In this document: piece after piece, positions 42,838-51,845 of the stretch
Layout of the letters: each line of letters begins with the position of its first letter
How positions within the stretch are numbered: the stretch's first letter is position 1
NCBI GenBank assembly: GCA_018402445.1
Contig: JAGYIT010000017.1
Span: 1-64,000, forward strand
Direction of reading: 5' to 3'
Source: Akkermansiaceae bacterium
GTDB taxonomy: Bacteria > Verrucomicrobiota > Verrucomicrobiia > Verrucomicrobiales > Akkermansiaceae
Length of the DNA: 64,000 nucleotides
Made by a program: the position numbers and the translations under genes
The notes under the pieces: model-generated
Told to the model about the DNA's origin: nothing
The model's database searches: none
Seen by the model: only the letters and a program-made list of their open reading frames with translations

Positions 42838-43383
42838 ATGCACGACGAAATCAAACTCTCCCGCGAAGTCACCGCCGTCCAGATCCCGAGCGGGGACTCG
42901 ATGACGCTACCCGCCGGGACTCCGGTTTTCATCACCCAGCGGCTGGGCGGCACCTATACGGTCGCGACCTCGCAGGGTCTCGCTCGGATTTCCTCGCAGG
43001 ATGCGGATGCGCTCGGGGTGGACGCGGAGGAGGAGAAACAGAAGCACGCAGAGGCCGTGCGGCTCAAGGACGCACCGCTGGAGGAGCAGGTCTGGGCGCA
43101 ACTCAAAGGCGTTTACGACCCGGAAATCCCCGTGGACATCGTCAACCTCGGACTCGTCTATGACTGCGCGATCGAGCAACAGGGCGAAAAGAAAGTCGTG
43201 CAGGTGAAAATGACCCTCACCGCGCCGGGCTGCGGTATGGGGCCGGTCATCGCCGCCGATGCGCAGGCGAAGATCATGACCATCGACGGCATCGACGAGG
43301 CGAACGTCGAACTCGTCTGGGACCCCGCGTGGAACCAGGACATGATCACCGAGGAAGGAAAGATGAAACTGGGGATGGTGTGA
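42838..43383 (+). CDS. sufT: SufT-like Fe-S assembly protein (DUF59/MIP18)
   Basis: The 181-residue protein has a SufT-specific N-terminal domain (REVTAVQIPSGDSMTLPAGTPVFITQRLGGTYTV) and a C-terminal MIP18 domain with VYDPEIPVDIVNLGLVYD and MTLTAPGCGMG, which contains the conserved Cys. SufT helps maturation of Fe-S proteins. Other suf genes are not in the window, although an IscA-type gene lies at 52.6 kb. I chose the ATG at 42838, where the family N-terminus begins. Confidence 0.9.
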   Translation: MHDEIKLSREVTAVQIPSGDSMTLPAGTPVFITQRLGGTYTVATSQGLARISSQDADALGVDAEEEKQKHAEAVRLKDAPLEEQVWAQLKGVYDPEIPVDIVNLGLVYDCAIEQQGEKKVVQVKMTLTAPGCGMGPVIAADAQAKIMTIDGIDEANVELVWDPAWNQDMITEEGKMKLGMV

Positions 43384-43444
43384 GGAGAGGAGAGGAGATT
43401 GGAGATTTTTGATCTGCCGGAACGGCGTTTCTTTATCTTCCCAC

Positions 43445-43472
43445 CCTCGATCCTCGATCCTCGATCCTCGAT
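43445..43472. repeat. Four tandem copies of CCTCGAT
   Basis: A perfect 7-base unit is repeated four times, ending one base before the stop codon of the phosphatase gene. It resembles the other short-word repeats of the window but has no inverted partner. Confidence 0.85.
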
Positions 43473-43473
43473 C

Positions 43474-43956
43474 TCAGCTCCGCGCTTGGGTGCCGTCGAT
43501 GTAGGCGATGATGGCGGGGATCGCGAGACCCAGCACCTTGGCGACGTCCTCGTAGGCGCGTTTGCCCATGCCGATGGGATCGGGCACGTCCGCGCCGATG
43601 CCAGCTCCCGGGAGATCGACGAACTCGCAGGTGAGATAATATTTCTCCGAGTGCTCTGGAAAACGGTCTTCGAGTATCGCGAGGTGGCCCGCAGTCATGG
43701 TGAAGACGTGGGTAGCCTCCTCCAGAAGGGCGTCGGAAACCGACTGGCTGGCGAAGCCGTCCAGCGGCGCCTTCATCCGTTGGCAGATGGCTTTCGTATC
43801 GCGGCTGGCGGGCGTGCCTTTCGAGGCGGCTACACCGGCGGATTTCACGGAGTAATCCCCCCTATCCTCCACCGCTTTGCGGAACATCGCCTCCGCCATC
43901 GGGCTGCGGCAGGTATTGCCGGTGCAGACGAAAAGAACCCTTTTGGTGGCTGACAT
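43474..43956 (-). CDS. Low-molecular-weight protein phosphatase (YwlE/Wzb-like)
   Basis: The 160-residue protein carries the P-loop VCTGNTCRSPMAEAMFRKA and the general-acid loop VPDPIGMG (DP motif). TGNTCRS with Thr at the second P-loop position is typical of YwlE-type protein-arginine phosphatases, but a tyrosine phosphatase role is equally possible. No kinase is adjacent. I chose MSATKRVLF at 43956; an upstream ATG at 44025 adds residues unlike the family. Confidence 0.87.
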   Translation of the reverse strand: MSATKRVLFVCTGNTCRSPMAEAMFRKAVEDRGDYSVKSAGVAASKGTPASRDTKAICQRMKAPLDGFASQSVSDALLEEATHVFTMTAGHLAILEDRFPEHSEKYYLTCEFVDLPGAGIGADVPDPIGMGKRAYEDVAKVLGLAIPAIIAYIDGTQARS

Positions 43957-44088
43957 GGGAGCGACATTATGGGTGGATAGGTGAGGGCAGTCAAATGAAA
44001 GGAGGCGTCCGCATGAGTGCAGCATTAGAACTATTTTTGCAGAGTGCTTGCTCTAGGGGCTACCCGGTGTTAAGTGGAACTGAGAGCT

Positions 44089-44985
44089 ATGATAGATCGC
44101 ATGGAACTCAGGATCGACGCGTTCCTGAGGCATCTCGCGACCGAGCGGGGGCTCTCCGACGCCTATCAGCTCTCCGTTTCACAAACGCTGATGAGCCTCA
44201 ACGGCTGGTTGACGGAGCGTAGCATCGTAGCCGAAGAGACCGGAACCGAGGAACTCGCCGCCTTTCTAACAACCCGCAAGAAGGAAGGCCTTTGCTCGTC
44301 CTCGATCCGGCTGGTGACGGTTCACCTGCGGATCTTTTACCGTTGGCTCGCCGCGACCGGACAAGCCGCGATGGATCCCGCCGAACCGCTAGCGACTTCC
44401 AAAGAGGAGAAGAAACTGCCCGACACCCTCAGCGCCCGCCACATGGAGGCGCTGCTCGGAAGCATCGGCACCGACGAGAAACTGGGGCGGCGGGACAAGG
44501 CGATCATCGAGCTTTTCTATTCGGCGGGCGTCCGGCTCGCCGAGCTTTGCGCCGCGCGGCTGGAGTGGCTGGATGCCGAGGAAGGTTTCCTCCGCGTGAT
44601 CGGGAAAGGGAAAAAAACGCGGCTCGTCCGTGTCGGCAGGAAAGCGCTCAAAGCGCTCGCCGATTATCTCGCGAACGAGAGGCCGAAGCTCGTCGGACGG
44701 AAAACCTCCTCGCACATTTTCATCGGGGTGCGGGGCTTGCCGCTGACAGCGGAACGCGTGCGGCAGATCGTGAAGCGCCGCGCGGAGATGGCCGGAGTGC
44801 CGGTGCGAGTGCATCCGCATATGCTGCGGCATTCGTTCGCCACGCATCTCCTCGAAGGCGGCGCGGATCTGCGTGTGATCCAGGAACTGCTCGGCCATGC
44901 CGACATCGCCACCACCCAGATCTACACCCACGTCAGCTCCAAAGGACTCAAAGACGCGCACCGCAAGTTCCATCCGCGCGGATGA
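44089..44985 (+). CDS. xerD: XerC/D-type tyrosine recombinase
   Basis: The 298-residue protein has an N-terminal SAM-like core-binding domain (IDAFLRHLATERGLSDAYQLS) and a catalytic domain with the Arg of AGVRLAELC, Lys in GKGKKTRLV, HMLRHSFATHLLEGG (H-x-x-R), LLGHADIATTQIYTHV (second His and the nucleophilic Tyr). Length and pattern match XerD, which resolves chromosome dimers at dif. No integron or phage genes are nearby. The start could be GTG 44074, ATG 44089 or ATG 44101. Confidence 0.9.
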   Translation: MIDRMELRIDAFLRHLATERGLSDAYQLSVSQTLMSLNGWLTERSIVAEETGTEELAAFLTTRKKEGLCSSSIRLVTVHLRIFYRWLAATGQAAMDPAEPLATSKEEKKLPDTLSARHMEALLGSIGTDEKLGRRDKAIIELFYSAGVRLAELCAARLEWLDAEEGFLRVIGKGKKTRLVRVGRKALKALADYLANERPKLVGRKTSSHIFIGVRGLPLTAERVRQIVKRRAEMAGVPVRVHPHMLRHSFATHLLEGGADLRVIQELLGHADIATTQIYTHVSSKGLKDAHRKFHPRG

Positions 44986-45015
44986 CGTTTCAGCGGATCA
45001 CGTTCTCCGCCTCTT

Positions 45016-45531
45016 TCACCCATGCCCCGTCGCGGAAAACCTCGGCTTGGACTCCATCAGCGCCCGTTGCTCGGAAAGGGCGGTCTCCTTTTCCCCGAGG
45101 AAATCCTTCAGGTAAGCCCGCGCCGCCAGCAGCTTGAAGGCGTAGAATTGCTCGTCGGCGCCGAGTTCCCGCGTCGAGTCGTTTCCGAAAAACGCGGCCG
45201 CGGCGTCCAGGGTCGCGATCGCCTCGTTCGTCCTGCCGACCATGTCGAGGAGCTCCGCCTCGCGCTCCAGCAAGCGCCAGCCGAAGCCGCGCAGAACCGG
45301 CGGGAGCGCGATGGCCTCTTCGAGGGTGAGCGCCTTCCCGTCCGCCGCCGCGTCCACGAAGTTCCCGCGCAGGGACTCCGCCGCCGCGCGGTTCGCCCGC
45401 ATCGCCGCGCCTAGCCGTCCTTCCGCGAGGAACCCACACTCCATGAATCCGAAAAACTGCACCCGCCGGGAGATCTGGGAGCGTTGCGGCGGCAAGGGCG
45501 TGAGCGCCGCGATGATCCGCGCCGATTTCAC
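45016..45531 (-). CDS. Hypothetical helical protein, possible frame break near the 3' end
   Basis: From a GTG at 45531 this gives about 171 residues, mainly Ala-rich helices (GAAMRANRAAAESLRGNFVDAA, ELLDMVGRTNEAIATLDAAA, KLLAARAYLKDFLGEKETAL) that resemble degenerate TPR. The frame used ends SKPRFSATGHG. A shift of one base near 45053 would instead give QAEVFRDGAWVKEAENVIR ending at 44990, which looks more natural, so the 3' end may hold an indel. Function is unknown. It is divergent from hprK. Confidence 0.5.
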   Translation of the reverse strand: MKSARIIAALTPLPPQRSQISRRVQFFGFMECGFLAEGRLGAAMRANRAAAESLRGNFVDAAADGKALTLEEAIALPPVLRGFGWRLLEREAELLDMVGRTNEAIATLDAAAAFFGNDSTRELGADEQFYAFKLLAARAYLKDFLGEKETALSEQRALMESKPRFSATGHG

Positions 45532-45566
45532 GTGCCGTTTCCCCCCGGGTTTGCTAGCCCTTGCCC

Positions 45567-46529
45567 ATGGCACAGCGAGTCAAGGCGGTCGCATCGATCA
45601 CGGTGGAGAAATTTTTCGCATCCTACGCGGAGCCGCTCAAGCTCAGCCTGCTCGGCGAGCGGGTCGGTTTTGATCGCCTGATCAGCGAGCCCGCAGTGAA
45701 CCGACCCGGGTTGGCGCTCGCGGGATTCTTCTCCTACTTCGCGAAAAAACGCGTGCAGGTGCTCGGCAATCTGGAGATGGCCTACCTCCGCAAACTCCCC
45801 GAGCAGATGCGCATCGACCGCTTCCGCCGCATGTGCGAGCGCGACATCCCCTGCATTATCGTATCGCGCGGCGCGACGCTCGGCCCCGAGCTGATGGCCG
45901 TCGCCAAGGAACACTCGATCCCCGTTTTCGGCACCTCGCAGGTCACCATGAAATTCCTCAACGCTGCAACGATCAGCCTCGAGCACGAGTTCGCGCCGAC
46001 GGTGACGATCCACGGCTGCATGGTCGATATGCGGGGGATCGGCGTGCTCATCGTCGGTAAGAGCGGCTCGGGGAAATCGGAAACCGCGATCGGCCTGCTG
46101 GAGCGCGGAGGCTCGCTGGTGGCGGATGACATGGTGCGGGTGAAACACGTCGGCGGCGAACTGATCGCCACCGCGCCCGCACTCTCGCGCGGCTACATGG
46201 AGATCCGGGGCATCGGCATCATCAACGTCGCCAACCTCTACGGCCTCGCCTCCATCCGCCCCGACAAGCGCCTCGATCTCGTCGTCACCCTCAAGCCCGC
46301 CACCGATCTCAACGAGGTGGACCGCCTCGGCCTCGAATCGAAAACCTACGAACTCCTCGGCCAGCAGGTCGCCCACGTCGAGGTGCCGGTCGGCCCAGGG
46401 CGCGACACCGCCCGCATGGTCGCCATCGCCGCCCTCGACCAGCAGCTCCGCCGCCTCGGCTATAACATGGCCGACGAGTTCAACGAGAAACTGCTGCACC
46501 ACATGTCCGCGGGGAAACGGGCGCTGTGA
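45567..46529 (+). CDS. hprK: HPr kinase/phosphorylase
   Basis: The 320-residue protein has the N-terminal regulatory domain (ITVEKFFASYAEPLKLSLL...RPGLALAGFF), the catalytic P-loop VGKSGSGKSETAI, LVADDMVRV, and the signature MEIRGIGIINVANLYG. It phosphorylates and dephosphorylates a Ser of HPr. In Gram-negative bacteria it often works with a truncated PTS as a regulator. No ptsH or ptsN is in the window. Confidence 0.93.
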   Translation: MAQRVKAVASITVEKFFASYAEPLKLSLLGERVGFDRLISEPAVNRPGLALAGFFSYFAKKRVQVLGNLEMAYLRKLPEQMRIDRFRRMCERDIPCIIVSRGATLGPELMAVAKEHSIPVFGTSQVTMKFLNAATISLEHEFAPTVTIHGCMVDMRGIGVLIVGKSGSGKSETAIGLLERGGSLVADDMVRVKHVGGELIATAPALSRGYMEIRGIGIINVANLYGLASIRPDKRLDLVVTLKPATDLNEVDRLGLESKTYELLGQQVAHVEVPVGPGRDTARMVAIAALDQQLRRLGYNMADEFNEKLLHHMSAGKRAL

Positions 46530-46532
46530 CTC

Positions 46533-47243
46533 TCAGCTGAGGGAAATTTCCCGCAGGCAGCCCACCACCCAATCCGCACCCGCCGCGGCGAGCTGGTCTT
46601 CGGAAAATTGCCCGGTCGCGACCGCGAGGCATTTCGCACCGACGGCGTGGGCGCAGGCGATGTCCTTGGGCGTGTCGCCGATGACCAGGGTACGCTCCGG
46701 GCCGTAGGCTTCGCCGGTGTGGGCGAGGGCGCGCTCCAGGGCGATGCGGCCAAGGAGGTTCCTGTCTGCCCGATCCGAACCATACGCGCCGAAGGCGAAA
46801 TGATGGTCGAGGCGGTAATGGCGGAGCTTGATCCATGCACCGGGCATCGTGTTCCCCGTGAGCAGCGCGGGCTGCATGTGTGCCGCCTCAGCGACGGTTT
46901 CCAAAAGCTCCACGACACCATCGAGCACCCTGCCAGCCGCCGGATTCGATGACAGGCTGGCCTCAAGATGGATGTGATACGTCTCGAAAAAACGATAGGT
47001 TCGCTCGGCGCAAGGCGCGGTGCCGAAATGGGCGTGGAGGTTTTCCAGAATCCCCAGATCGGTGGAACCCGCGAGATCGAGGGGCGGGCCTTCATCTCCG
47101 AAAATTTCGATGGCCGTCTTCCGCAACGCGGTCATCCCCTTCCCTCCGGCATCGACGAGGGTTCCGTCGATATCGAAAAGCAGCAGCCAGGAAGCGTCGC
47201 CGCTCCGCAGGCTTTTGTTGAGATCGTGGACGCTTCCCGGCAT
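46533..47243 (-). CDS. HAD-superfamily phosphatase
   Basis: The 236-residue protein has motif I LLFDIDGTLVDAGGKG, a helical cap domain, motif II ALLTGNTMPG and motif IV LVIGDTPKDIACAHAVGAK. It resembles phosphoglycolate phosphatase-like HADs, but the substrate is not predictable. The ATG overlaps the infC stop (TGATG), so it is translationally coupled to infC. Confidence 0.87.
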   Translation of the reverse strand: MPGSVHDLNKSLRSGDASWLLLFDIDGTLVDAGGKGMTALRKTAIEIFGDEGPPLDLAGSTDLGILENLHAHFGTAPCAERTYRFFETYHIHLEASLSSNPAAGRVLDGVVELLETVAEAAHMQPALLTGNTMPGAWIKLRHYRLDHHFAFGAYGSDRADRNLLGRIALERALAHTGEAYGPERTLVIGDTPKDIACAHAVGAKCLAVATGQFSEDQLAAAGADWVVGCLREISLS

Positions 47244-47968
47244 CACTCGGCGGGTTTGGCTTCCGCCTCCACCTTTGTTTCCACGACATCGTCGATGTCG
47301 TCGGTCGAGATCGAGGAGGACTCGTCCACCTCGTTGTCGTCGATTTCCTCGTCATCCTCTTCCTCGTCGTGTTCATCCTCCTCGATGAGTTCTCCGTGGA
47401 AGAGATGGAAGTGGCGCTTGCGCTGGTGCGCGGGCAGCGGGGAAAGGATCATCGCGACGGCGCGGCCGCTGAGGCGCGGCGGCTGATCGACGGCGGCCAT
47501 GGTCTTGAGGTCTTCGATGATGCGCTTGAGCATCACGAAACCGAGTTCCTTGTGGGCGTTCTCGCGTCCCTTGAACTGGAGGACGAAGCGCACCTTGTGG
47601 TTTTCCTCAAGGAAGGTCTCCGCGCGGCCGAGCTTGATGTTGTAGTCGTGCTGGCCGGTGCCGACCCGGAACTTCACCTCTTTCATCCGCGTCGAGGACT
47701 TGGACTTGCCCTTCTTGAGCTTCGCCTGGGTGTATTTGTATTTCCCGTAATCGATGATCTTGCACACCGGCGGATCCGCCTGGCCGGCGATCTCGACGAG
47801 ATCCAGCCCCACGGACTGCGCCTTGGCGAGAGCCTCGCGTGATGACATCACGCCGAGCTGCTCCCCGTTTGCGTTTACGACACGCACCTTCGGCGCGCGG
47901 ATCCGGTCGTTGATCCGCGTCATGTCGCGGTAACGGCCCCTGTTGTTGTTTTTCTGCGGCTTGGCTAT
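47243..47968 (-). CDS. infC: Translation initiation factor IF-3, probable ATA start
   Basis: The 241-residue protein contains RDMTRINDRIRAPKVRVVNANGE, then the IF3 N- and C-domains (AQSVGLDLVEIAGQADPPVCKI and the C-terminal MAAVDQPPRLSGRAVAMILSP). A 60-residue very acidic tail follows (EEDEHDEEEDDEEIDDNE). IF-3 genes often start with a rare AUU/AUA/AUC codon that IF-3 itself discriminates against. Here an ATA at 47968 lies seven bases after AGGA (47979-47976) and gives MAKPQKNNNRGRYRD. The first in-frame ATG near the core, at 47923, lacks a good ribosome site. Confidence 0.93.
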   Translation of the reverse strand: MAKPQKNNNRGRYRDMTRINDRIRAPKVRVVNANGEQLGVMSSREALAKAQSVGLDLVEIAGQADPPVCKIIDYGKYKYTQAKLKKGKSKSSTRMKEVKFRVGTGQHDYNIKLGRAETFLEENHKVRFVLQFKGRENAHKELGFVMLKRIIEDLKTMAAVDQPPRLSGRAVAMILSPLPAHQRKRHFHLFHGELIEEDEHDEEEDDEEIDDNEVDESSSISTDDIDDVVETKVEAEAKPAE

Positions 47969-48516
47969 GGCTTTATCCTTTGGATGTTTGGGGGTGACGT
48001 CCGGGAAACACGTGTCGGCGATAGTGCCGTGCGGATCCGGTCCGTCGGGAGAATGCGGGAAGGCATGGAACGGCAAGTCATGGAAAAGAGACGAGGAACC
48101 CGCACCGGACAAAAGATCCGGTGGTGATGGGGGCGGGCTTGCGTTCCGGGGAAATCATAGGCTTGTGCCTCATCGCCTTTTGACGGGCGCGGGCTGCTTC
48201 ACGGAAACCAGATAACCGTCCCGACGCTCTCGGCGCAAGGATGAAATTTCCACGCTTTCCTCACGGCGATCAAGCTAGGGGAAACCAAGGTCTGTCGATC
48301 CTTTGGAGCAGCTAAATGAGCGAGTCTGGGTTCATGGATGGAAGAATTTCAACCACGGAGGACACGGAGAACACGGAGGTCTTGGTTCGAAACCTGTAGA
48401 TCAGTCAGGAGAGTCTCTGTGTTCTCCGTGCCCTCTGTGGTAAAATCCCAAAGTAGTCGGTTTTCACTCCCTAGCTTGATCGCCCTGACGCTTTCCGCAG
48501 ATCAGATCGGAGAAAA
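47969..48516. repeat. Intergenic region with ACGGAG-type inverted repeat
   Basis: Arm 1 (48350-48381) reads CAACCACGGAGGACACGGAG..., with a period-9 word CACGGAGGA. Arm 2 (48414-48444), reverse-complemented, gives ACCACAGAGGGCACGGAGAA. The 20-mer before arm 1 also occurs at 6654-6673. The infC leader occupies the left part. No gene is seen in the rest. Confidence 0.7.
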
Positions 48517-50700
48517 TTAAATCCGCGTCTTCTTCAGACGCAGCGCATTCAGGATCACGGAGACCGAGGAGAAGCTCATCGCCGCGCCCGCGATCATGGG
48601 GCTGAGGAGCAGTCCGAAAAACGGGTAGAGCACACCCGCAGCGATGGGGACGCCGACGGCATTGTAGATGAACGCGAAGAACAGGTTCTGGCGGATGTTG
48701 CGCATGACAGCGCGGCTGAGGTGGATGGCCTTGGAGATGCCCATGAGGTCGCCTTTCACGAGCGTGATGCCCGCACTCTCGATGGCGACATCCGTGCCGG
48801 TGCCCATGGCGATGCCGACGTCCGCCTCGGCGAGCGCGGGCGCGTCGTTGATGCCATCGCCCGCCATGGCGACGACGGCTCCGCCCGCCCTGAGCTTGCG
48901 AACGATGTCGATCTTGTCCTGCGGGACGACCTCCGCATGCACTTCATCGATGCCGAGTTCGCGCGCGACGGCTTCGGCGGTGAGGCGGTTGTCGCCGGTG
49001 CACATGATGACTTTCAGGCCGAGTCCGTGAAGGGCGCGGATCGCCGCGGCGCTGCTTTCCTTGATCGGATCCGCGATGGCGAGGATGCCCGCGACCTCGT
49101 TTCCGACAGCGACCCACACGACGGTCTTGGCGTTTCCCTGAAGGGCGGCGGCTTCCTTTTCCAGATCTTCCGGGATGGCGATTCCGTTTTCGGAAAGGAA
49201 ACCGGATTTCCCGACACGCACCGCCTGCCCATCCACGGTGCCGGTGACACCCCCCGCCGTGGTGGATTGGAAACCGGTGACGGAAAGCAGGTCGTGGCCG
49301 GCTTCTTGGGCCTCATCGACGATGGCGCGCGCCAAGGGATGCTCGCTGCTGGCCTCGACGGACGCGGCCAGTTGCAGGAGTTTTCCGGGATCGGTGCCGG
49401 GGTCGGATTTCGTATCCGTGACGCGGGGTTTCCCGGCGGTCAGCGTGCCGGTCTTGTCGGTGACGAGGTGGGTGACCTTTTCCGTGATCTCGATCGCACC
49501 CGCGTTTTTCACAAGGATGCCGATCTGCGCGGCGCGGCCCACACCGACCATGATCGACATCGGGGTCGCGAGGCCGAGGGCGCACGGGCAGGCGATGATG
49601 AGCACGGAAACGGCGTTCACCAACGCAAAGGCCAGCGCGGGAGCCGGGCCGAAAATCGACCAGAGGATGAAAGTGACGATGGCCACGCCGATGACGATGG
49701 GCACGAACCAACCCGCCACCGTGTCGGCGAGTTTCTGGATGGGCGCACGGCTGCGCTGCGCCTCGGCGACCATGTGGACAATCTGCGACAGCAGGGTGTC
49801 GCCGCCGATTTTTTCGGCGCGCATCACAAAGCTGCCGGTCTGGTTTACGGTGGCACCGATCACTTCGTCGCCCTCCTTTTTCCCGACGGGCATGGGTTCG
49901 CCGGTGAGCATGGATTCGTCGATGTGGCTGCCGCCTTCGGTGATGGTGCCGTCGAGCGGGATTTTTTCGCCGGGTCGCACGCGCAGCAGATCGCCTTTCT
50001 CGATCTCATCGACCGGCACATCCTGCTCCTTGCCATCGCGGATGCGGTGGGCGGTTTTGGCGGCGAGTCCCATCAGCGCCTCGATGGCCTGCCCGGTGCG
50101 GCTGCGCGCCCTCGCCTCCAGCAACTGCCCGAGCAAAACCAGCACCGTGATCACCGCCGCCGCCTCGAAGTAGAGGCCGACCTCGCCGTGTTCCTTGAAC
50201 GATTCCGGGAAAACGCCGGGAGCCAGAACCGCCACCGCGCTGTAGAGGAACGCCGCGCCGACACCCGTGGCGATCAGCGTAAACATGTTGAGGTTCCATG
50301 TTTTCAGCGAAACCCATGCCTTCGTGAAAAACATCCCGCCCGCCCAGAACACCACGGGGACGGTGAGGATGAACTCGATCCATTTCGTGATGTCCGTCCG
50401 GAAATGCACGCCCGGGATCATGTGCCCCATCGCCAGGACAAACACCGGCAGCGTGAGCGCGGCGGCGATCCAGAATTTGCGGGTGAGATCGCGGATCTCT
50501 TCGTCTTCCCCGTCCTGCGCGACCAATGGATTCCGCTCCAGCGCCATCCCGCACTTCGGGCAGTCGCCGGGCTTCTCCGACTCCACGCCGGGGCACATCG
50601 GGCAGAAATATTTCGCGCCGGGTGAGGGTTTCACATCCTGCTCAAGCGCGGGGCGTCCGCAACAGGACTGTTTCGAGGCGGAATCATTCATCAGCAACAC
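48517..50700 (-). CDS. Copper/silver-type P1B-ATPase with heavy-metal-binding domain
   Basis: The 727-residue protein begins with a Cys-rich tail (SCCGRPALE) and a heavy-metal-binding domain [22 protein letters not shown]. It has eight membrane helices, the CPC motif [13 protein letters not shown], the phosphorylation site [11 protein letters not shown], an HP motif (SSEHPLARA), [12 protein letters not shown] and C-terminal [11 protein letters not shown]. This is the CopA/SilP group, exporting Cu(I) or Ag(I) using ATP. The N-terminal HMBD replaces the more common HMA domain. No copper regulator is adjacent. Confidence 0.92.
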   Translation of the reverse strand: MLLMNDSASKQSCCGRPALEQDVKPSPGAKYFCPMCPGVESEKPGDCPKCGMALERNPLVAQDGEDEEIRDLTRKFWIAAALTLPVFVLAMGHMIPGVHFRTDITKWIEFILTVPVVFWAGGMFFTKAWVSLKTWNLNMFTLIATGVGAAFLYSAVAVLAPGVFPESFKEHGEVGLYFEAAAVITVLVLLGQLLEARARSRTGQAIEALMGLAAKTAHRIRDGKEQDVPVDEIEKGDLLRVRPGEKIPLDGTITEGGSHIDESMLTGEPMPVGKKEGDEVIGATVNQTGSFVMRAEKIGGDTLLSQIVHMVAEAQRSRAPIQKLADTVAGWFVPIVIGVAIVTFILWSIFGPAPALAFALVNAVSVLIIACPCALGLATPMSIMVGVGRAAQIGILVKNAGAIEITEKVTHLVTDKTGTLTAGKPRVTDTKSDPGTDPGKLLQLAASVEASSEHPLARAIVDEAQEAGHDLLSVTGFQSTTAGGVTGTVDGQAVRVGKSGFLSENGIAIPEDLEKEAAALQGNAKTVVWVAVGNEVAGILAIADPIKESSAAAIRALHGLGLKVIMCTGDNRLTAEAVARELGIDEVHAEVVPQDKIDIVRKLRAGGAVVAMAGDGINDAPALAEADVGIAMGTGTDVAIESAGITLVKGDLMGISKAIHLSRAVMRNIRQNLFFAFIYNAVGVPIAAGVLYPFFGLLLSPMIAGAAMSFSSVSVILNALRLKKTRI

Positions 50701-50796
50701 GTTATCCTAGTCTGCCGGGGGACAAATGCAACCTTGCCTCCCCTGCCCTCTCCACCGAAGATCCGCACGCACCACGAACCCAAACCCCTTCCCCAC

Positions 50797-51840
50797 ATGA
50801 AATTCGGAATCATCGGCGCCGGCATGATCGGCCACTTTCACGCGAAAGCCATCACCGCCATGAAGGGCGGAGAACTCCAATCCGTCTTCGATCTGCGCGC
50901 CGAGGCAGCCGAGAAACTCGCGGCGGAATACGGCGGCAAGGCATTCTCGGACATTACCGAATTCCTCGCCGATCCCGAATTGGAAATCGTCACCATCGGC
51001 ACCCCCTCCGGCGCGCACCTCGATCCCGCGCTCGCCGCCCTCAACGCGGGCAAGCACGTGATCTGCGAGAAACCATTGGAAATCACCACCGAGCGCATCG
51101 ACCAGCTCATCGATGCCGCCGCGAAAAACGGCAAGACCCTCTCCGCCGTCCTGAACCGCCGTTTCCACCCCGGCATGGACGCGTTCAAGAAAGCCGCCGT
51201 CGAAGGCCGCTTCGGGAAACTCACCTCCGCCTCCGCCTATGTGAAATGGTTCCGCGATCAGGCCTACTACGACTCCGCCGGATGGCGCGGCACCTGGGCG
51301 CTCGATGGCGGCGGCGCGCTGATGAACCAATCCGTACACACCGTCGATGCCCTGCTCTACCTCGCCGGCCCAGCAAAGGCGGTCACCGCCGTCACCGCCT
51401 GCCAAGCTCACGAGCGCATCGAGGTCGAGGACAGCGTCGTCGCGACGGTCGAGTTCGAGAACGGCGCGCTCGGCGTGATCGAGTGCTCCACCTGCACCTG
51501 GTCCAAGGACGGCCACCCCGCCCGCGTGCAGCTCGCCGGAACGGACGGCTCCGTTTTCCTCGCCGACGAATCCTTCGAGATGTGGGACTTCCGCGAGGAG
51601 AAACCCGAGGATGCCGAAATCAAAGCCACCCTCATGAAAGGCCAGGAAGCCGGCCTCGGCGCGAACGACCCCACGGCGATCAATTTCTACCAGCACCAGC
51701 GGAATTTCGAGGAGGTCGTCCAGGCCATCCACGAAGGCCGCGAGTGCAAGACCCACGCCGCCGAAGCCCGCAAGGCCGTCGCCCTCATCCGCGCGATCTA
51801 CGAGTCCGCACAGAACGGCGGGAAAAAGGTGTTTCTCTGA
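50797..51840 (+). CDS. Gfo/Idh/MocA-family oxidoreductase
   Basis: The 347-residue protein has an N-terminal Rossmann fold (FGIIGAGMIGHFHAKAI) and the family motif GKHVICEKPLEITTE, with the catalytic Lys in EKP, followed by the C-terminal alpha/beta domain. DGGGALMNQSVHTVD is the usual second active-site segment (His). It is a probable NAD(P)-dependent sugar or inositol dehydrogenase. It stands alone; the gene is cytoplasmic with no signal peptide, unlike many exported verrucomicrobial relatives. Confidence 0.9.
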   Translation: MKFGIIGAGMIGHFHAKAITAMKGGELQSVFDLRAEAAEKLAAEYGGKAFSDITEFLADPELEIVTIGTPSGAHLDPALAALNAGKHVICEKPLEITTERIDQLIDAAAKNGKTLSAVLNRRFHPGMDAFKKAAVEGRFGKLTSASAYVKWFRDQAYYDSAGWRGTWALDGGGALMNQSVHTVDALLYLAGPAKAVTAVTACQAHERIEVEDSVVATVEFENGALGVIECSTCTWSKDGHPARVQLAGTDGSVFLADESFEMWDFREEKPEDAEIKATLMKGQEAGLGANDPTAINFYQHQRNFEEVVQAIHEGRECKTHAAEARKAVALIRAIYESAQNGGKKVFL

Positions 51841-51845
51841 CCCGA

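Noticed and set aside
48721-50625. 634-codon plus-strand open frame opposite the P-type ATPase
   Set aside because: It is the antisense shadow of a well-conserved gene in GC-rich DNA; the sequence is His/Arg/Gly-rich and has no family resemblance.
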